Origin: Phycisphaerales bacterium
GTDB lineage: Bacteria > Planctomycetota > Phycisphaerae > Phycisphaerales > UBA1924
DNA length: 36,863 bases
Reading direction: 5' to 3'
Assembly (NCBI GenBank): GCA_030680655.1
Contig: JAUXUZ010000472.1
Span: 1 to 36,863 of the forward strand
Position numbers and translations under genes: made by a program. Shown piece after piece: positions 16,642 to 23,446 of the stretch (positions within the stretch are counted from its first letter, which is position 1; every line of letters begins with the position of its first letter). The notes beneath the pieces are model-generated. The model worked only from the letters and a program-made list of their open reading frames with translations. It was not told the DNA's origin and made no database searches.

Positions 16642-18056
16642 GCACGCGCCTCTCCATCCTGATCGTTGCCGTGGGGTTGTCCCCGGCACTCCCCTGCGCG
16701 GCGGAGCCCGACCCGCACACGGCGGCCCCGGCGAAGCGCCAGGCCGCTGCTGGCCCGGTCAACACCGGCGTGATCGGCATGCGGATCGCGGCCGCCCGCG
16801 ACGGTGACACCGTGGAGATCGGGCCCGGCATCTACCGCGAGCACATCCGCATCGACCGCTCCATCCGCCTTGTCGGGCGGGGTGGCCCGGTGATCGACGG
16901 CGGCGGCAGCGGTGACATCATCGAGATCGTCGCCCCCGGCGTGGTGCTGCGGGGGTTCACGATCCGAGGGACGGGCATCGACCTTGACCAGGAGAACGCC
17001 GCGGTGCGGGCCACAGCCGCGGGGGCGGTGATCGAGGACAACACGCTCGAGGATGTGCTCTTTGGCATCGACCTGCGCGAAGCGCCCGGCAGCGTCGTGC
17101 GGGGGAACCGCATCGGCGGCAAGAAACTGGACATCGCGCGGCGCGGCGACGGGCTGCGGCTCTGGCGGTGCGACGGAGCGCTGATCGAGAACAACACCGT
17201 GCACGACGGGCGCGACTCGATCCTCTGGTACTCCAAGGGCATCACCGTCCGTGGCAACACCGGGCGCGACTGCCGCTACGGGCTGCACCTGATGTTCAGC
17301 GACGGCGTGACGATCGAGAACAACCTCTTTGCCAACAACTCGGTCGGCATCTACCTGATGTACACCTCCGGCGTGAACATCAGCGGCAACACGCTCTACC
17401 GCAACCGCGGGCCGAGCGGCTACGGCATCGGGCTCAAGGAGACCGACCGCTTCACCGTGACGGGGAACCGCATCTCGGCCAACCGCGTCGGCGTCTACAT
17501 CGACGGGTCGCCGTTCACCGCGGCGCAGCCGGGCGACTTCCACCGCAACACGATCGCCTACAACGACATCGGCTTCACCTTCCTGCCGTCGGCGCGCAAC
17601 AACGAGCTGTACGAAAACAACTTCATCGACAACATCGATCAGGTTTCCGTCGCCGGGCGGGGGTCGCTGGAAGCGAACCGCTTCTGGAAGGGTGAGCGCG
17701 GCAACTACTGGAGCGACTACACCGGGTACGACCAGAACGGCGACGGCGTCGGCGACTTCATCCACGAGTCGTGGACGCTCTTTGAGAACATGGTGGACCG
17801 CGAGCCGAAACTGCGGCTCTTCCTCTTCAGCCCCGCGCAGCAGGCCGTCGAGTTCGTCGGGCGTGCCCTGCCGTCGGTCCGTCCGGAACCCAAGTTCATC
17901 GACGAGGTCCCGCTGATGCGCCCCGTGCCCCTTCCGGCGGACGTCTACGCGTCAACCCCTTCCGCCGCTTCACTCGGCGCGCTCGCCGTCGGGCTGCTGC
18001 TGAGCGGCGGCGCGATCGTGGGTGCCGCGGGCGGGAGATTCGGAGGTCCAAAGTGA
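16638..18056 (+). CDS. nosD: NosD, periplasmic copper-site maturation protein (beta-helix)
   Basis: NosD works with the NosF/NosY transporter to supply the CuZ site of NosZ. The 472-residue protein starts with a signal peptide (RLSILIVAVGLSPALPCA). A right-handed beta-helix of CASH-type repeats follows, seen as recurring NTL/NRI/GVTIEN-like turns such as IENNTVHDGRDSILWYSKG and NISGNTLYRNRGPSGYGIGL. NYWSDYTGYDQNGDGVGD near residue 360 is a typical NosD element. The C-terminus has a membrane segment (SLGALAVGLLLSGGAIVGA). The GTG start overlaps the nosB stop and its own stop overlaps the nosF GTG, so the genes are coupled in series. Confidence 0.95.
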   Translation: MSTRLSILIVAVGLSPALPCAAEPDPHTAAPAKRQAAAGPVNTGVIGMRIAAARDGDTVEIGPGIYREHIRIDRSIRLVGRGGPVIDGGGSGDIIEIVAPGVVLRGFTIRGTGIDLDQENAAVRATAAGAVIEDNTLEDVLFGIDLREAPGSVVRGNRIGGKKLDIARRGDGLRLWRCDGALIENNTVHDGRDSILWYSKGITVRGNTGRDCRYGLHLMFSDGVTIENNLFANNSVGIYLMYTSGVNISGNTLYRNRGPSGYGIGLKETDRFTVTGNRISANRVGVYIDGSPFTAAQPGDFHRNTIAYNDIGFTFLPSARNNELYENNFIDNIDQVSVAGRGSLEANRFWKGERGNYWSDYTGYDQNGDGVGDFIHESWTLFENMVDREPKLRLFLFSPAQQAVEFVGRALPSVRPEPKFIDEVPLMRPVPLPADVYASTPSAASLGALAVGLLLSGGAIVGAAGGRFGGPK

Positions 18057-18949
18057 TCAGCATCCAGGGTGTTACTAAACGGTTCGGTCGCTCGACGGTA
18101 CTCACCGACGTCTCGCTCGACGTGCTCGGCGGTGGCAGCGTTGCCTTCTGGGGCGCCAACGGTGCCGGCAAATCGACGCTGCTCCGCTGCGTGCTGGGGC
18201 TGCTGCGCTTCGACGGGCGGATCACCGTTGGCGGCCACGACGTTCTCCGGGCCGGCAAGCACGCGCGCATGCTGATCGGCTACGTCCCGCAGGAGCTGGG
18301 CTTCTACGACGACCTGCGCGTCGACGAGGCCGTCCGCTACTTCGCCCGGCTCAAGGGCATCGCGCCGCGGTCGGTTGATGCCGTGTTGGTCGGGGTCGGG
18401 CTGCCCGGCCAGGGGCGCAAGCGCATCCGCGAACTCTCGGGCGGGATGAAGCAGCGGCTGGCGCTCGCCGTCGCGATGCTTGGCGATCCGCCGGTGCTGG
18501 TGCTCGACGAGGTCACCGCGAGCCTCGACGCGTGCGGCCGGGGCGAGTTCGTCTCGCTGCTGTCGCGTCTGTCGGGCACGGGGCGCACGCTGTTGTTCGC
18601 CTCGCACAGGGTTGAGGAGATTGCCGCGCTCGCCGAACGGGTTGTTGTTCTCGAGCGGGGGAAGATCGAGACCGTGACGCGGGCGAGCGACTTCAGCGGT
18701 CACCTCGGCGCTGACAGCACGCTGCACCTGACGATCCGTGCCGATGCTCGCGATTCGGCCGCGGCGGTGCTCAGGAGCGGCGGCTTCGCGCCGCGCCACA
18801 ACGGCGTTGGCCTGCTCGTGCCGGTCCGGTCCGAGCACAAGGCCGCCCCGTTCCGTCTGCTGGCCGATGCGAGCATCGCGATCGATGACTTCGAGCTTCT
18901 CACGGCGCGCAGCACGCCCGGGCACGCGCACACGGAGGTCCACTCATGA
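18053..18949 (+). CDS. nosF: NosF, ABC transporter ATPase for NosZ maturation
   Basis: Cytoplasmic ATPase that powers NosY; the complex is thought to move a sulfur species for CuZ assembly. Walker A is GANGAGKST (residues 34-42), the signature is LSGGMKQRL and Walker B is PVLVLDEV, where the usual Glu is followed by VTASLD. The 298-residue length includes a C-terminal extension of about 70 residues typical of NosF. The GTG at 18053 overlaps the nosD stop and has GGAGG six bases before it. The nosY ATG overlaps its stop. Confidence 0.94.
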   Translation: MISIQGVTKRFGRSTVLTDVSLDVLGGGSVAFWGANGAGKSTLLRCVLGLLRFDGRITVGGHDVLRAGKHARMLIGYVPQELGFYDDLRVDEAVRYFARLKGIAPRSVDAVLVGVGLPGQGRKRIRELSGGMKQRLALAVAMLGDPPVLVLDEVTASLDACGRGEFVSLLSRLSGTGRTLLFASHRVEEIAALAERVVVLERGKIETVTRASDFSGHLGADSTLHLTIRADARDSAAAVLRSGGFAPRHNGVGLLVPVRSEHKAAPFRLLADASIAIDDFELLTARSTPGHAHTEVHS

Positions 18950-19824
18950 ACGCCACGATTGCAGCCGGCGCTGTGCGGACGGCGACGCCGCCGAGCTTCG
19001 GGTCGAACCTCGCAACGGTCGCTCAGCGTGAGCTGCGCGAAGCGGTACGGAGCCGCTGGTTTGTCCTGTACACCCTCGCGTTCGCGGTGCTCGGGCTGGG
19101 GGTGTCCTACGTGTCGGCCGCAGGTTCGGGCGGGTCCGGCCTGGCCGGGTTCGGTCGTACGACCGCCGGGCTGATCAACTTGGTGCTGCTGATCGTGCCG
19201 CTGATGGCCCTGACGGCGGGTGCAGCCTCGATCGCCTCGGACCGCGAGCGCGGGATGCTCGCGTACCTGCTGGCGCAGCCGGTGTCGCGCATCGAGCTGC
19301 TGCTGGGCAAGTACCTCGGGCTCGCCGCGGCGTTGTTCGCCAGCCTGTGCGTGGGCTTTGGCGTGTGCGCGGCCGTGCTCTCGTTCAAGGGCGAGGGGAC
19401 GCGCGTCGCGAGCCTTGTGTGGTTGATCGGCCTCTCGATGGGCCTTGCGCTCTCCACCCTGAGCGTCGGGGTGCTTCTCTCCGTGCTGGCCCGTAAGGCC
19501 TCCGCCGCCGTCGGCGCCGCCGTGTTCCTCTGGCTCACGCTGGTGTTCGTGACCGATCTGGGCCTCATGGCGGGCACGGTCGCGATGCGCCTGCGGGTCG
19601 AGCAACTCCTGGCGCTCAGCCTCGTCAACCCGCTGCAGGTGTTCAAGATGTGGTCGCTCCACGCGGTGGACGCGAACCTCGACGTGCTCGGACCGGCGGG
19701 TCTGTACGCCAGTGAGGAGTTCGGTGGACGCCTCCACGCGATCTTCGGTCTGTGCCTGGCGCTGTGGTCGGTCGTGCCCCTCGCGGTCGCCGCCGCGGTC
19801 TTCTCAAGGAGGTCACCGGTATGA
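18946..19824 (+). CDS. nosY: NosY, ABC transporter permease for NosZ maturation
   Basis: The inner-membrane partner of NosF, 292 residues with about six hydrophobic segments (for example LINLVLLIVPLMALTAGAAS, YLGLAAALFASLCVGFGV and FLWLTLVFVTDLGLMAGTV). The block RELREAVRSRWFVLYTLAF at the N-terminus and the SDRERGMLAYLLAQPVSR loop are characteristic of NosY and related ABC-2 permeases. GGAGG lies eight bases before the ATG. The start overlaps nosF by four bases and the stop overlaps nosL by four bases. Confidence 0.93.
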   Translation: MNATIAAGAVRTATPPSFGSNLATVAQRELREAVRSRWFVLYTLAFAVLGLGVSYVSAAGSGGSGLAGFGRTTAGLINLVLLIVPLMALTAGAASIASDRERGMLAYLLAQPVSRIELLLGKYLGLAAALFASLCVGFGVCAAVLSFKGEGTRVASLVWLIGLSMGLALSTLSVGVLLSVLARKASAAVGAAVFLWLTLVFVTDLGLMAGTVAMRLRVEQLLALSLVNPLQVFKMWSLHAVDANLDVLGPAGLYASEEFGGRLHAIFGLCLALWSVVPLAVAAAVFSRRSPV

Positions 19825-20321
19825 AACGCACCGGCTGTACGGCTGTCCTGCTCGCCGCGATCGCGATCCCGTCCTGCCAGCGGGCGCCACTTACGGGCCC
19901 TCCTGAGCTGCGCCTCGGGCGCGACATGTGTGCAGAGTGCGGGATGATCATCAGCGAGGACGCGTGCGCCAGCGCCACGCTGGTCGAGCGCGAGGGCGTG
20001 CGGGAGCACGCGCTGTTCGACGACATCGGGTGCATGCTCGACTATGCGAGCGAGCACGCCGGTTCACTTCAAACGGTCGAGTCGTTCGTGCGTGACTACA
20101 GCGAGCGAAGTTGGGCGTCGTCGTCGTCGTCGTGGTTCCTCCTGACCGATGGCGAGCACGTCAGAACGCCGATGGCGTCGGGGATCGTCGCCTTCGCAAC
20201 CAGCAGCGCCGCCCAGGCGGCGCAGGCCCGGTGGGGAGGGAAGGTTGTCCAGGAGGCTGACCTCCCGGCCGCCAGAGATGCGGTCCACCGTGAGCGCCAG
20301 GGGATCGGCGCGTCGCCGTGA
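19821..20321 (+). CDS. nosL: NosL, copper chaperone lipoprotein
   Basis: Outer-surface Cu(I) chaperone that hands copper to apo-NosZ through NosD/NosF/NosY. The 166-residue protein begins with a short lipoprotein signal (LLAAIAIPSC, lipid-linked Cys about 19; Pro at -2 is unusual). The NosL core shows RDMCAECGMIIS and FDDIGCMLDYA, with the expected Cys and Met copper ligands. AAGGAGG precedes the ATG, which overlaps the nosY stop. A run of five TCG codons (SSSSS, near 20119) sits in a variable loop. Last maturation gene before the regulator. Confidence 0.92.
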   Translation: MKRTGCTAVLLAAIAIPSCQRAPLTGPPELRLGRDMCAECGMIISEDACASATLVEREGVREHALFDDIGCMLDYASEHAGSLQTVESFVRDYSERSWASSSSSWFLLTDGEHVRTPMASGIVAFATSSAAQAAQARWGGKVVQEADLPAARDAVHRERQGIGASP

Positions 20322-20352
20322 GCGCCCGGGAGGTCTAGCGGTGTCGAAGATG

Positions 20353-20388
20353 CCGGATATCCTCATCCGCAATCGGGTGTTTCCCGAT
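20353..20388. promoter_or_regulatory. Operator candidates before the Rrf2 regulator gene
   Basis: Two small dyads lie in the 87-base gap after nosL. CCGGATATCC (20353-20362) shares CC-GATATC with the nos promoter palindrome at 12733. ATCGGG/CCCGAT (20372-20377 and 20383-20388) is separated by five bases. Either could bind the regulator encoded just downstream. Neither is long enough to be sure. Confidence 0.35.
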
Positions 20389-20408
20389 CGATCACCCAGG
20401 AGGCGTTC

Positions 20409-20861
20409 GTGATTTCACAGACGATCGAGTACGCGCTCAGAGCGATGGTGCACCTGGCGGGCCTGCCGCCCGAAAGCACGGCCAACAGCGAGACGATCGC
20501 CCTGCACACCAAGGTGCCGCAGGGGTACCTCTCGAAAGTGCTGCGCGACCTGGTCGTTGCCGAATTGATCGTTTCGCAGCGCGGGCCGAACGGTGGCTTC
20601 ACGCTGGCCCGCCCGGCGGGCAAGATCTCGATGCTCGACGTCGTCAACGCTGTTGACCCGCTCAAGCGCATCCGCCGCTGCCCCCTGGGCAACCCCGCGC
20701 ACATCAAGCTCTGCCCGATGCACCACCGGCTCGACAACGCGATGGACCTGGTCGAGAAGGAGTTCGGTTCGACAACGCTCTCAGAGGTCACCGCGTCAAA
20801 CGCCGGGGTCGCCGCGTGCAAAGGGGTGGTGAACCCCACACTCCGCGGCAAGAAGGTCTGA
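20409..20861 (+). CDS. Rrf2-family transcriptional regulator with probable Fe-S ligands
   Basis: The 150-residue protein has the Rrf2 winged helix: YALRAMVHLAG, KVPQGYLSKVLRDL, then the wing GPNGGFTLARP. Redox cysteines are Cys91 and Cys102 (RCPLGNPAHIK, LCPMHHRL) with His105/His106 nearby, and Cys137 close to the end. NsrR-type NO sensors use three cysteines in this segment; from memory E. coli NsrR uses 91, 96 and 102, and the middle one is missing here. Encoded at the end of the nos operon, it probably senses NO or redox state and controls nos expression. The GTG at 20409 has AGGAGG six bases upstream. Its stop lies three bases before the end of the convergent DUF6614-like gene. Confidence 0.9.
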   Translation: MISQTIEYALRAMVHLAGLPPESTANSETIALHTKVPQGYLSKVLRDLVVAELIVSQRGPNGGFTLARPAGKISMLDVVNAVDPLKRIRRCPLGNPAHIKLCPMHHRLDNAMDLVEKEFGSTTLSEVTASNAGVAACKGVVNPTLRGKKV

Positions 20862-20864
20862 GCA

Positions 20865-21206
20865 TCAAGGAACTGGCGAACGCTCCGGATCTGGGAAGTC
20901 GCGGTAGAGCGCGCTGACGAAGTCCGTCACCGCCGAGTAGACCGGCGCGTGGAGCCGCTCAACTTCGCCCGTGCGCGTCGCCACCGTGCTAAACGCCGCG
21001 TCGAGCTGCGCCAGATCGTCGGTGCTGACGACGATGTGGAACTCGCCGAGCCCCGCCGGCCCGAAGCCGAATTTCCGGCGCTCCAGCGTCCAGCGCTCGA
21101 TCTTGCCCTGCCCCTTCAGGAAATCCAGGTACGCCTCGACCGCGCCGGCAAACTCAAGGTCCTTGCGCCCGTCCTTCAGGTTGCACCACATGTGGTAATG
21201 GTTCAC
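20865..21206 (-). CDS. Small DUF6614-like protein of unknown function
   Basis: The 113-residue product begins MNHYHMWCNLKDGRKDLEF and contains RRKFGFGPAGLGEFHIVV, which I associate from memory with DUF6614, small ferredoxin-like-fold proteins of unknown role. The pattern of alternating strands and helices fits a dimeric alpha/beta barrel. The GTG at 21206 is preferred because the family begins at NHYHMW and because the terminator of the upstream CHRD gene lies at 21238-21259, just before it. It is convergent with the Rrf2 gene, with a three-base gap. No function can be given. Confidence 0.7.
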   Translation of the reverse strand: MNHYHMWCNLKDGRKDLEFAGAVEAYLDFLKGQGKIERWTLERRKFGFGPAGLGEFHIVVSTDDLAQLDAAFSTVATRTGEVERLHAPVYSAVTDFVSALYRDFPDPERSPVP

Positions 21207-21232
21207 GCCCGCAGCGTATCCAGCGCCCAAGT

Positions 21233-21259
21233 AAAAAACCCCCGGCACCGGCCGGGGGT
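21233..21259 (-). terminator. Rho-independent terminator of the CHRD gene
   Basis: On the minus strand ACCCCCGGC pairs with GCCGGGGGT (21259-21251 with 21246-21238) around CGGT, followed by TTTTT (21237-21233). It lies 25 bases past the CHRD stop. A perfect 9-bp GC stem plus T-run makes this the clearest terminator in the window. Confidence 0.9.
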
Positions 21260-21283
21260 CTTGGAACTTCGTTCGGCCATGCT

Positions 21284-21748
21284 TTAGCGGCGACGACGCA
21301 GAGCCGCAGCGCCGGCGACCGCGAACAGCGCAGCCGCGCCGGGCGTGGGAACCTGGCCGCGGATCTCACCGCCGGGGAAAGTGTTGGTATGGATGTTGAT
21401 GTAGACGTTGTTGGCCATCAGGGCGGAGACAAACGCGGCGCTGGGCGTGGCAGATCCGACCGCCGCGTTTGTTCCAGTCTGGGCGAAGCCGATCGAAACC
21501 GGGCCGTTTGTTCCGGCAGGGGCGATGTGGAAGTGCGAGGCGGTGTAGGTCCCGACCAGCCCCGACCACTGAATGTCCCAGTCGAAGATGTTGGTCCCGG
21601 CGTTGTAGTTCAAGATCGCAAACCCGGTCGCGGGGCTCGCGTTCGGCGGAACCTCAGACAGCCCATCGAGCGTCACGGTCCAGGTTTGGGCCGAGCACAA
21701 GGAACCGGCGCAGGCGACGACGGCGGTGGCCAGCAGTGCGTATTTCAT
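21284..21748 (-). CDS. Exported CHRD-domain protein with PEP-CTERM-like sorting tail
   Basis: The 154-residue protein has a signal peptide (YALLATAVVACAGSLCSA, then QTW), one CHRD domain and a C-terminal tail. CHRD features are LDGLSEVPPNASPATG, TASHFHIAPAG and NVYINIHTNTFPGGEIRGQ. The tail is VPTPGAAALFAVAGAAALRRRR: a Pro motif, a hydrophobic helix and four arginines, the planctomycete form of a PEP-CTERM-like surface-sorting signal. The mature protein is probably processed and surface-linked or released. GGAGGG lies six bases before the ATG and may be masked by the leader structure at 21755-21805. A strong terminator follows. The domain is known from chordin; its bacterial function is unknown. 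Confidence 0.9.
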   Translation of the reverse strand: MKYALLATAVVACAGSLCSAQTWTVTLDGLSEVPPNASPATGFAILNYNAGTNIFDWDIQWSGLVGTYTASHFHIAPAGTNGPVSIGFAQTGTNAAVGSATPSAAFVSALMANNVYINIHTNTFPGGEIRGQVPTPGAAALFAVAGAAALRRRR

Positions 21749-21754
21749 CGTGAA

Positions 21755-21805
21755 CCCTCCTCAGCTTCGCCTGGGAGGGCACCCACATGGGCAACACCTC
21801 CAAGG
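21755..21805 (-). promoter_or_regulatory. Candidate RNA switch in the CHRD gene leader
   Basis: On the minus-strand RNA, CCTCCCAGG (21778-21770) can pair with upstream CCTTGGAGG (21805-21797, one mismatch). Alternatively, CCCTCC (21779-21774) can pair exactly with the ribosome site GGAGGG (21760-21755). The two pairings exclude each other. The first frees the ribosome site and the second hides it. Between the arms GCCCATGTGGG forms a small hairpin. Confidence 0.5.
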
Positions 21806-21894
21806 CATAATGCAGAATCTACCGCGCGTTTCCGGACCAGGCGACCACAAAGGGCGAGATTCGTAGAGATTCTGGTCATTCGTCAGTATGGTGC

Positions 21895-21923
21895 TTGACA
21901 CACTACTGTGTCTGATGTAGAAT
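21895..21923 (+). promoter_or_regulatory. Promoter and overlapping operator of the padR-efflux operon
   Basis: TTGACA (21895-21900), 17 bases, TAGAAT (21918-21923) is a near-perfect sigma-70 promoter. GACACA-CTAC-TGTGTC (21897-21912) is an inverted repeat overlapping the -35 box, well placed for PadR autorepression. Only six bases separate the -10 box from the GTG start, so the message is probably leaderless. Confidence 0.8.
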
Positions 21924-21929
21924 TGTGCC

Positions 21930-22328
21930 GTGAACGAGTCCGCCCCCGATTCTGACCTCAGCAGCGGCCCTTTGGCCGATTCCATCAACGAAAAAGCCCA
22001 ACGTGACCTGGCGGTAGGTACCACGTGGCTGGTTGTGCTTGCCACGATCGCAAAGGCCTCGAGCCCCGTCCACGGCTACGAGATTGCGCGATCGCTCTCC
22101 CACGCCTCCCCACACGGCGTGGGGGTCAAGCACGGCACCTTGTACCCCATCCTCCGAACCATGGAGGCTGAGGGCCTGGTGACCAGCACACTCGTGCCAT
22201 CGACCCAGGGACCGGCCCGTCGGTGTTTCACCATCACACCGGCGGGCCGGGACACGTTGGGCGGCTGGATCGCCAGCTGGCGGTCCGTCCGTGGGCAGGT
22301 GGACGAACTTCTCGGAGGAATTCCATGA
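21930..22328 (+). CDS. PadR-family transcriptional regulator
   Basis: The 132-residue protein has the PadR winged helix: LVVLATIAKASSPVHGYEI, KHGTLYPILRTMEAEGLV and a wing with RRCFTITPAGRDTLG, followed by a C-terminal dimer helix. PadR proteins usually repress neighbouring efflux genes and lose DNA binding on contact with a small molecule. There is no ribosome site before the GTG at 21930; the promoter -10 box ends six bases before it, which implies a leaderless message. Its stop overlaps the next ATG (ATGA). It is the first gene of the MacA-MacB-TolC operon, whose promoter carries a dyad likely bound by this protein. Confidence 0.9.
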   Translation: MNESAPDSDLSSGPLADSINEKAQRDLAVGTTWLVVLATIAKASSPVHGYEIARSLSHASPHGVGVKHGTLYPILRTMEAEGLVTSTLVPSTQGPARRCFTITPAGRDTLGGWIASWRSVRGQVDELLGGIP

Positions 22329-23359
22329 CCGTTTCCGCTTCGCCGGACCCGCTCCCCCCTCGCGCAGCGGAGACTGCCGGTGGAACGCCCACCCAGGTGA
22401 TCAGCTATTACCTGTCGCAGTTGGCGGTCGCCGCGGCCGGCATGGATGCGGCCATGGTCAACGACATGCTCGCCGACGCGGAGCAGCACCTGTGGAACGC
22501 GGTAAGTGAGGGTGTGCCAGCGCATCGGGCGGTTGCTGAGTTTGGTGAGGCGGCCGATGTGGTCTGTGCGTACGTCGCTGCGGAACGGGGGCGGGGCAAG
22601 GGCCGTCAACCAACGCCGATCGTGGTGCCGATGCAGAGTGTCTCCGGTGGGGTGGCTCCGACTCGAGCCGAAACACCCCTGACAGGCTTCCGCGCTGTGC
22701 CGGTGCTTGGAATCTGGGCGGATCGGTACGCATGGGGTTCCATGGCGTTGTTCGTCTTTGGGTTCTTCCTTGCGATCGCGTACTTCGTCGTGGTCACCGC
22801 GTGGGGGTCGCTGGCGCTGGGCACGATGGCGATGATCATCGGTTTCCCGCTGCTGGTGGGCCTGCTTGGGTTCTGCCGCGTGGTCTCGCTCGCGCACGGG
22901 CGGTTGATCGAGGTCACAACGGGCGTGCGGATGCCGCGCCGGACAGCGCCGGTGGCGGGCACGGGGATGGCGTCATTCTGGGGGCGGATCGGCCTGTGGC
23001 TCAAGGACGGGCGGAGCTGGCTGAGCGTCGCGTTCCTGATCGGCAACTTCCCCGTGGCGGTGCTGCTGTTCACCGTCTTCTTCTCACTCGCGGCCCTGGC
23101 GAAGTCGCTGCTGTTCCTGCCGATCGCCGAGTTGTTCATGCCCGATCAGTGGTTTGAGGACGGGAACGGGTTCCACCTTGGGCCTTGGCAGGGCGGGCGT
23201 GTGCCCCCGTTGCTCGGCCTGCTGAGCATGGTGCTGGGCCTTGCGATCTTTACCGGCGCCCTGTGGCTGGCGAAAGGGTGCGGCTGGCTCTACGCCCAGG
23301 TGGCCAAGGCCATTCAGGTAACGCGACCAGTGCCTGTTGGCCCGGTACAGGTAGTGTGA
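22325..23359 (+). CDS. HAAS-like helical domain fused to a membrane 'putative sensor' domain
   Basis: In the 344-residue protein, residues about 20-95 form a helical domain (VISYYLSQLAVAAAGMD, MLADAEQHLWNAVSEG, AVAEFGEAADVVCAYV). This resembles HAAS/DUF1700 domains often encoded next to PadR genes. Four hydrophobic segments follow, two of them in an early pair (ALFVFGFFLAIAYFVVVTAW, MAMIIGFPLLVGLLGF), resembling the 'putative sensor' membrane domain of actinobacterial kinases. GGAGGAATTCC precedes the ATG, which overlaps the padR stop. HAAS proteins are thought to work with PadR partners. A role in sensing membrane stress or a drug and signalling to PadR or the transporter is inference. Domain calls are from memory of the families. 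Confidence 0.7.
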   Translation: MTVSASPDPLPPRAAETAGGTPTQVISYYLSQLAVAAAGMDAAMVNDMLADAEQHLWNAVSEGVPAHRAVAEFGEAADVVCAYVAAERGRGKGRQPTPIVVPMQSVSGGVAPTRAETPLTGFRAVPVLGIWADRYAWGSMALFVFGFFLAIAYFVVVTAWGSLALGTMAMIIGFPLLVGLLGFCRVVSLAHGRLIEVTTGVRMPRRTAPVAGTGMASFWGRIGLWLKDGRSWLSVAFLIGNFPVAVLLFTVFFSLAALAKSLLFLPIAELFMPDQWFEDGNGFHLGPWQGGRVPPLLGLLSMVLGLAIFTGALWLAKGCGWLYAQVAKAIQVTRPVPVGPVQVV

Positions 23360-23362
23360 AGT

Positions 23363-23386
23363 GGCCGTGGCGGCCCGGCCGCGGCC
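23363..23386 (+). other. Intercistronic GC hairpin before the adaptor gene
   Basis: GGCCGTGGC (23363-23371) pairs with GCCGCGGCC (23378-23386), one G-U pair, around a six-base loop four bases after the preceding stop. No T-run. Possible message-processing or attenuation point between the sensor protein and the transporter genes. Confidence 0.45.
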
Positions 23387-23446
23387 GACCCCTAGTGTAG
23401 GTGGAATCGCTCAACCGCTTGATTGCGTAGTGGGTTGGAGGTCGGC

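Noticed and set aside
20117..20134. Run of five TCG repeats in nosL as a phase-variable repeat
   Set aside because: Trinucleotide changes keep frame and only alter a short serine loop, so switching is not expected.
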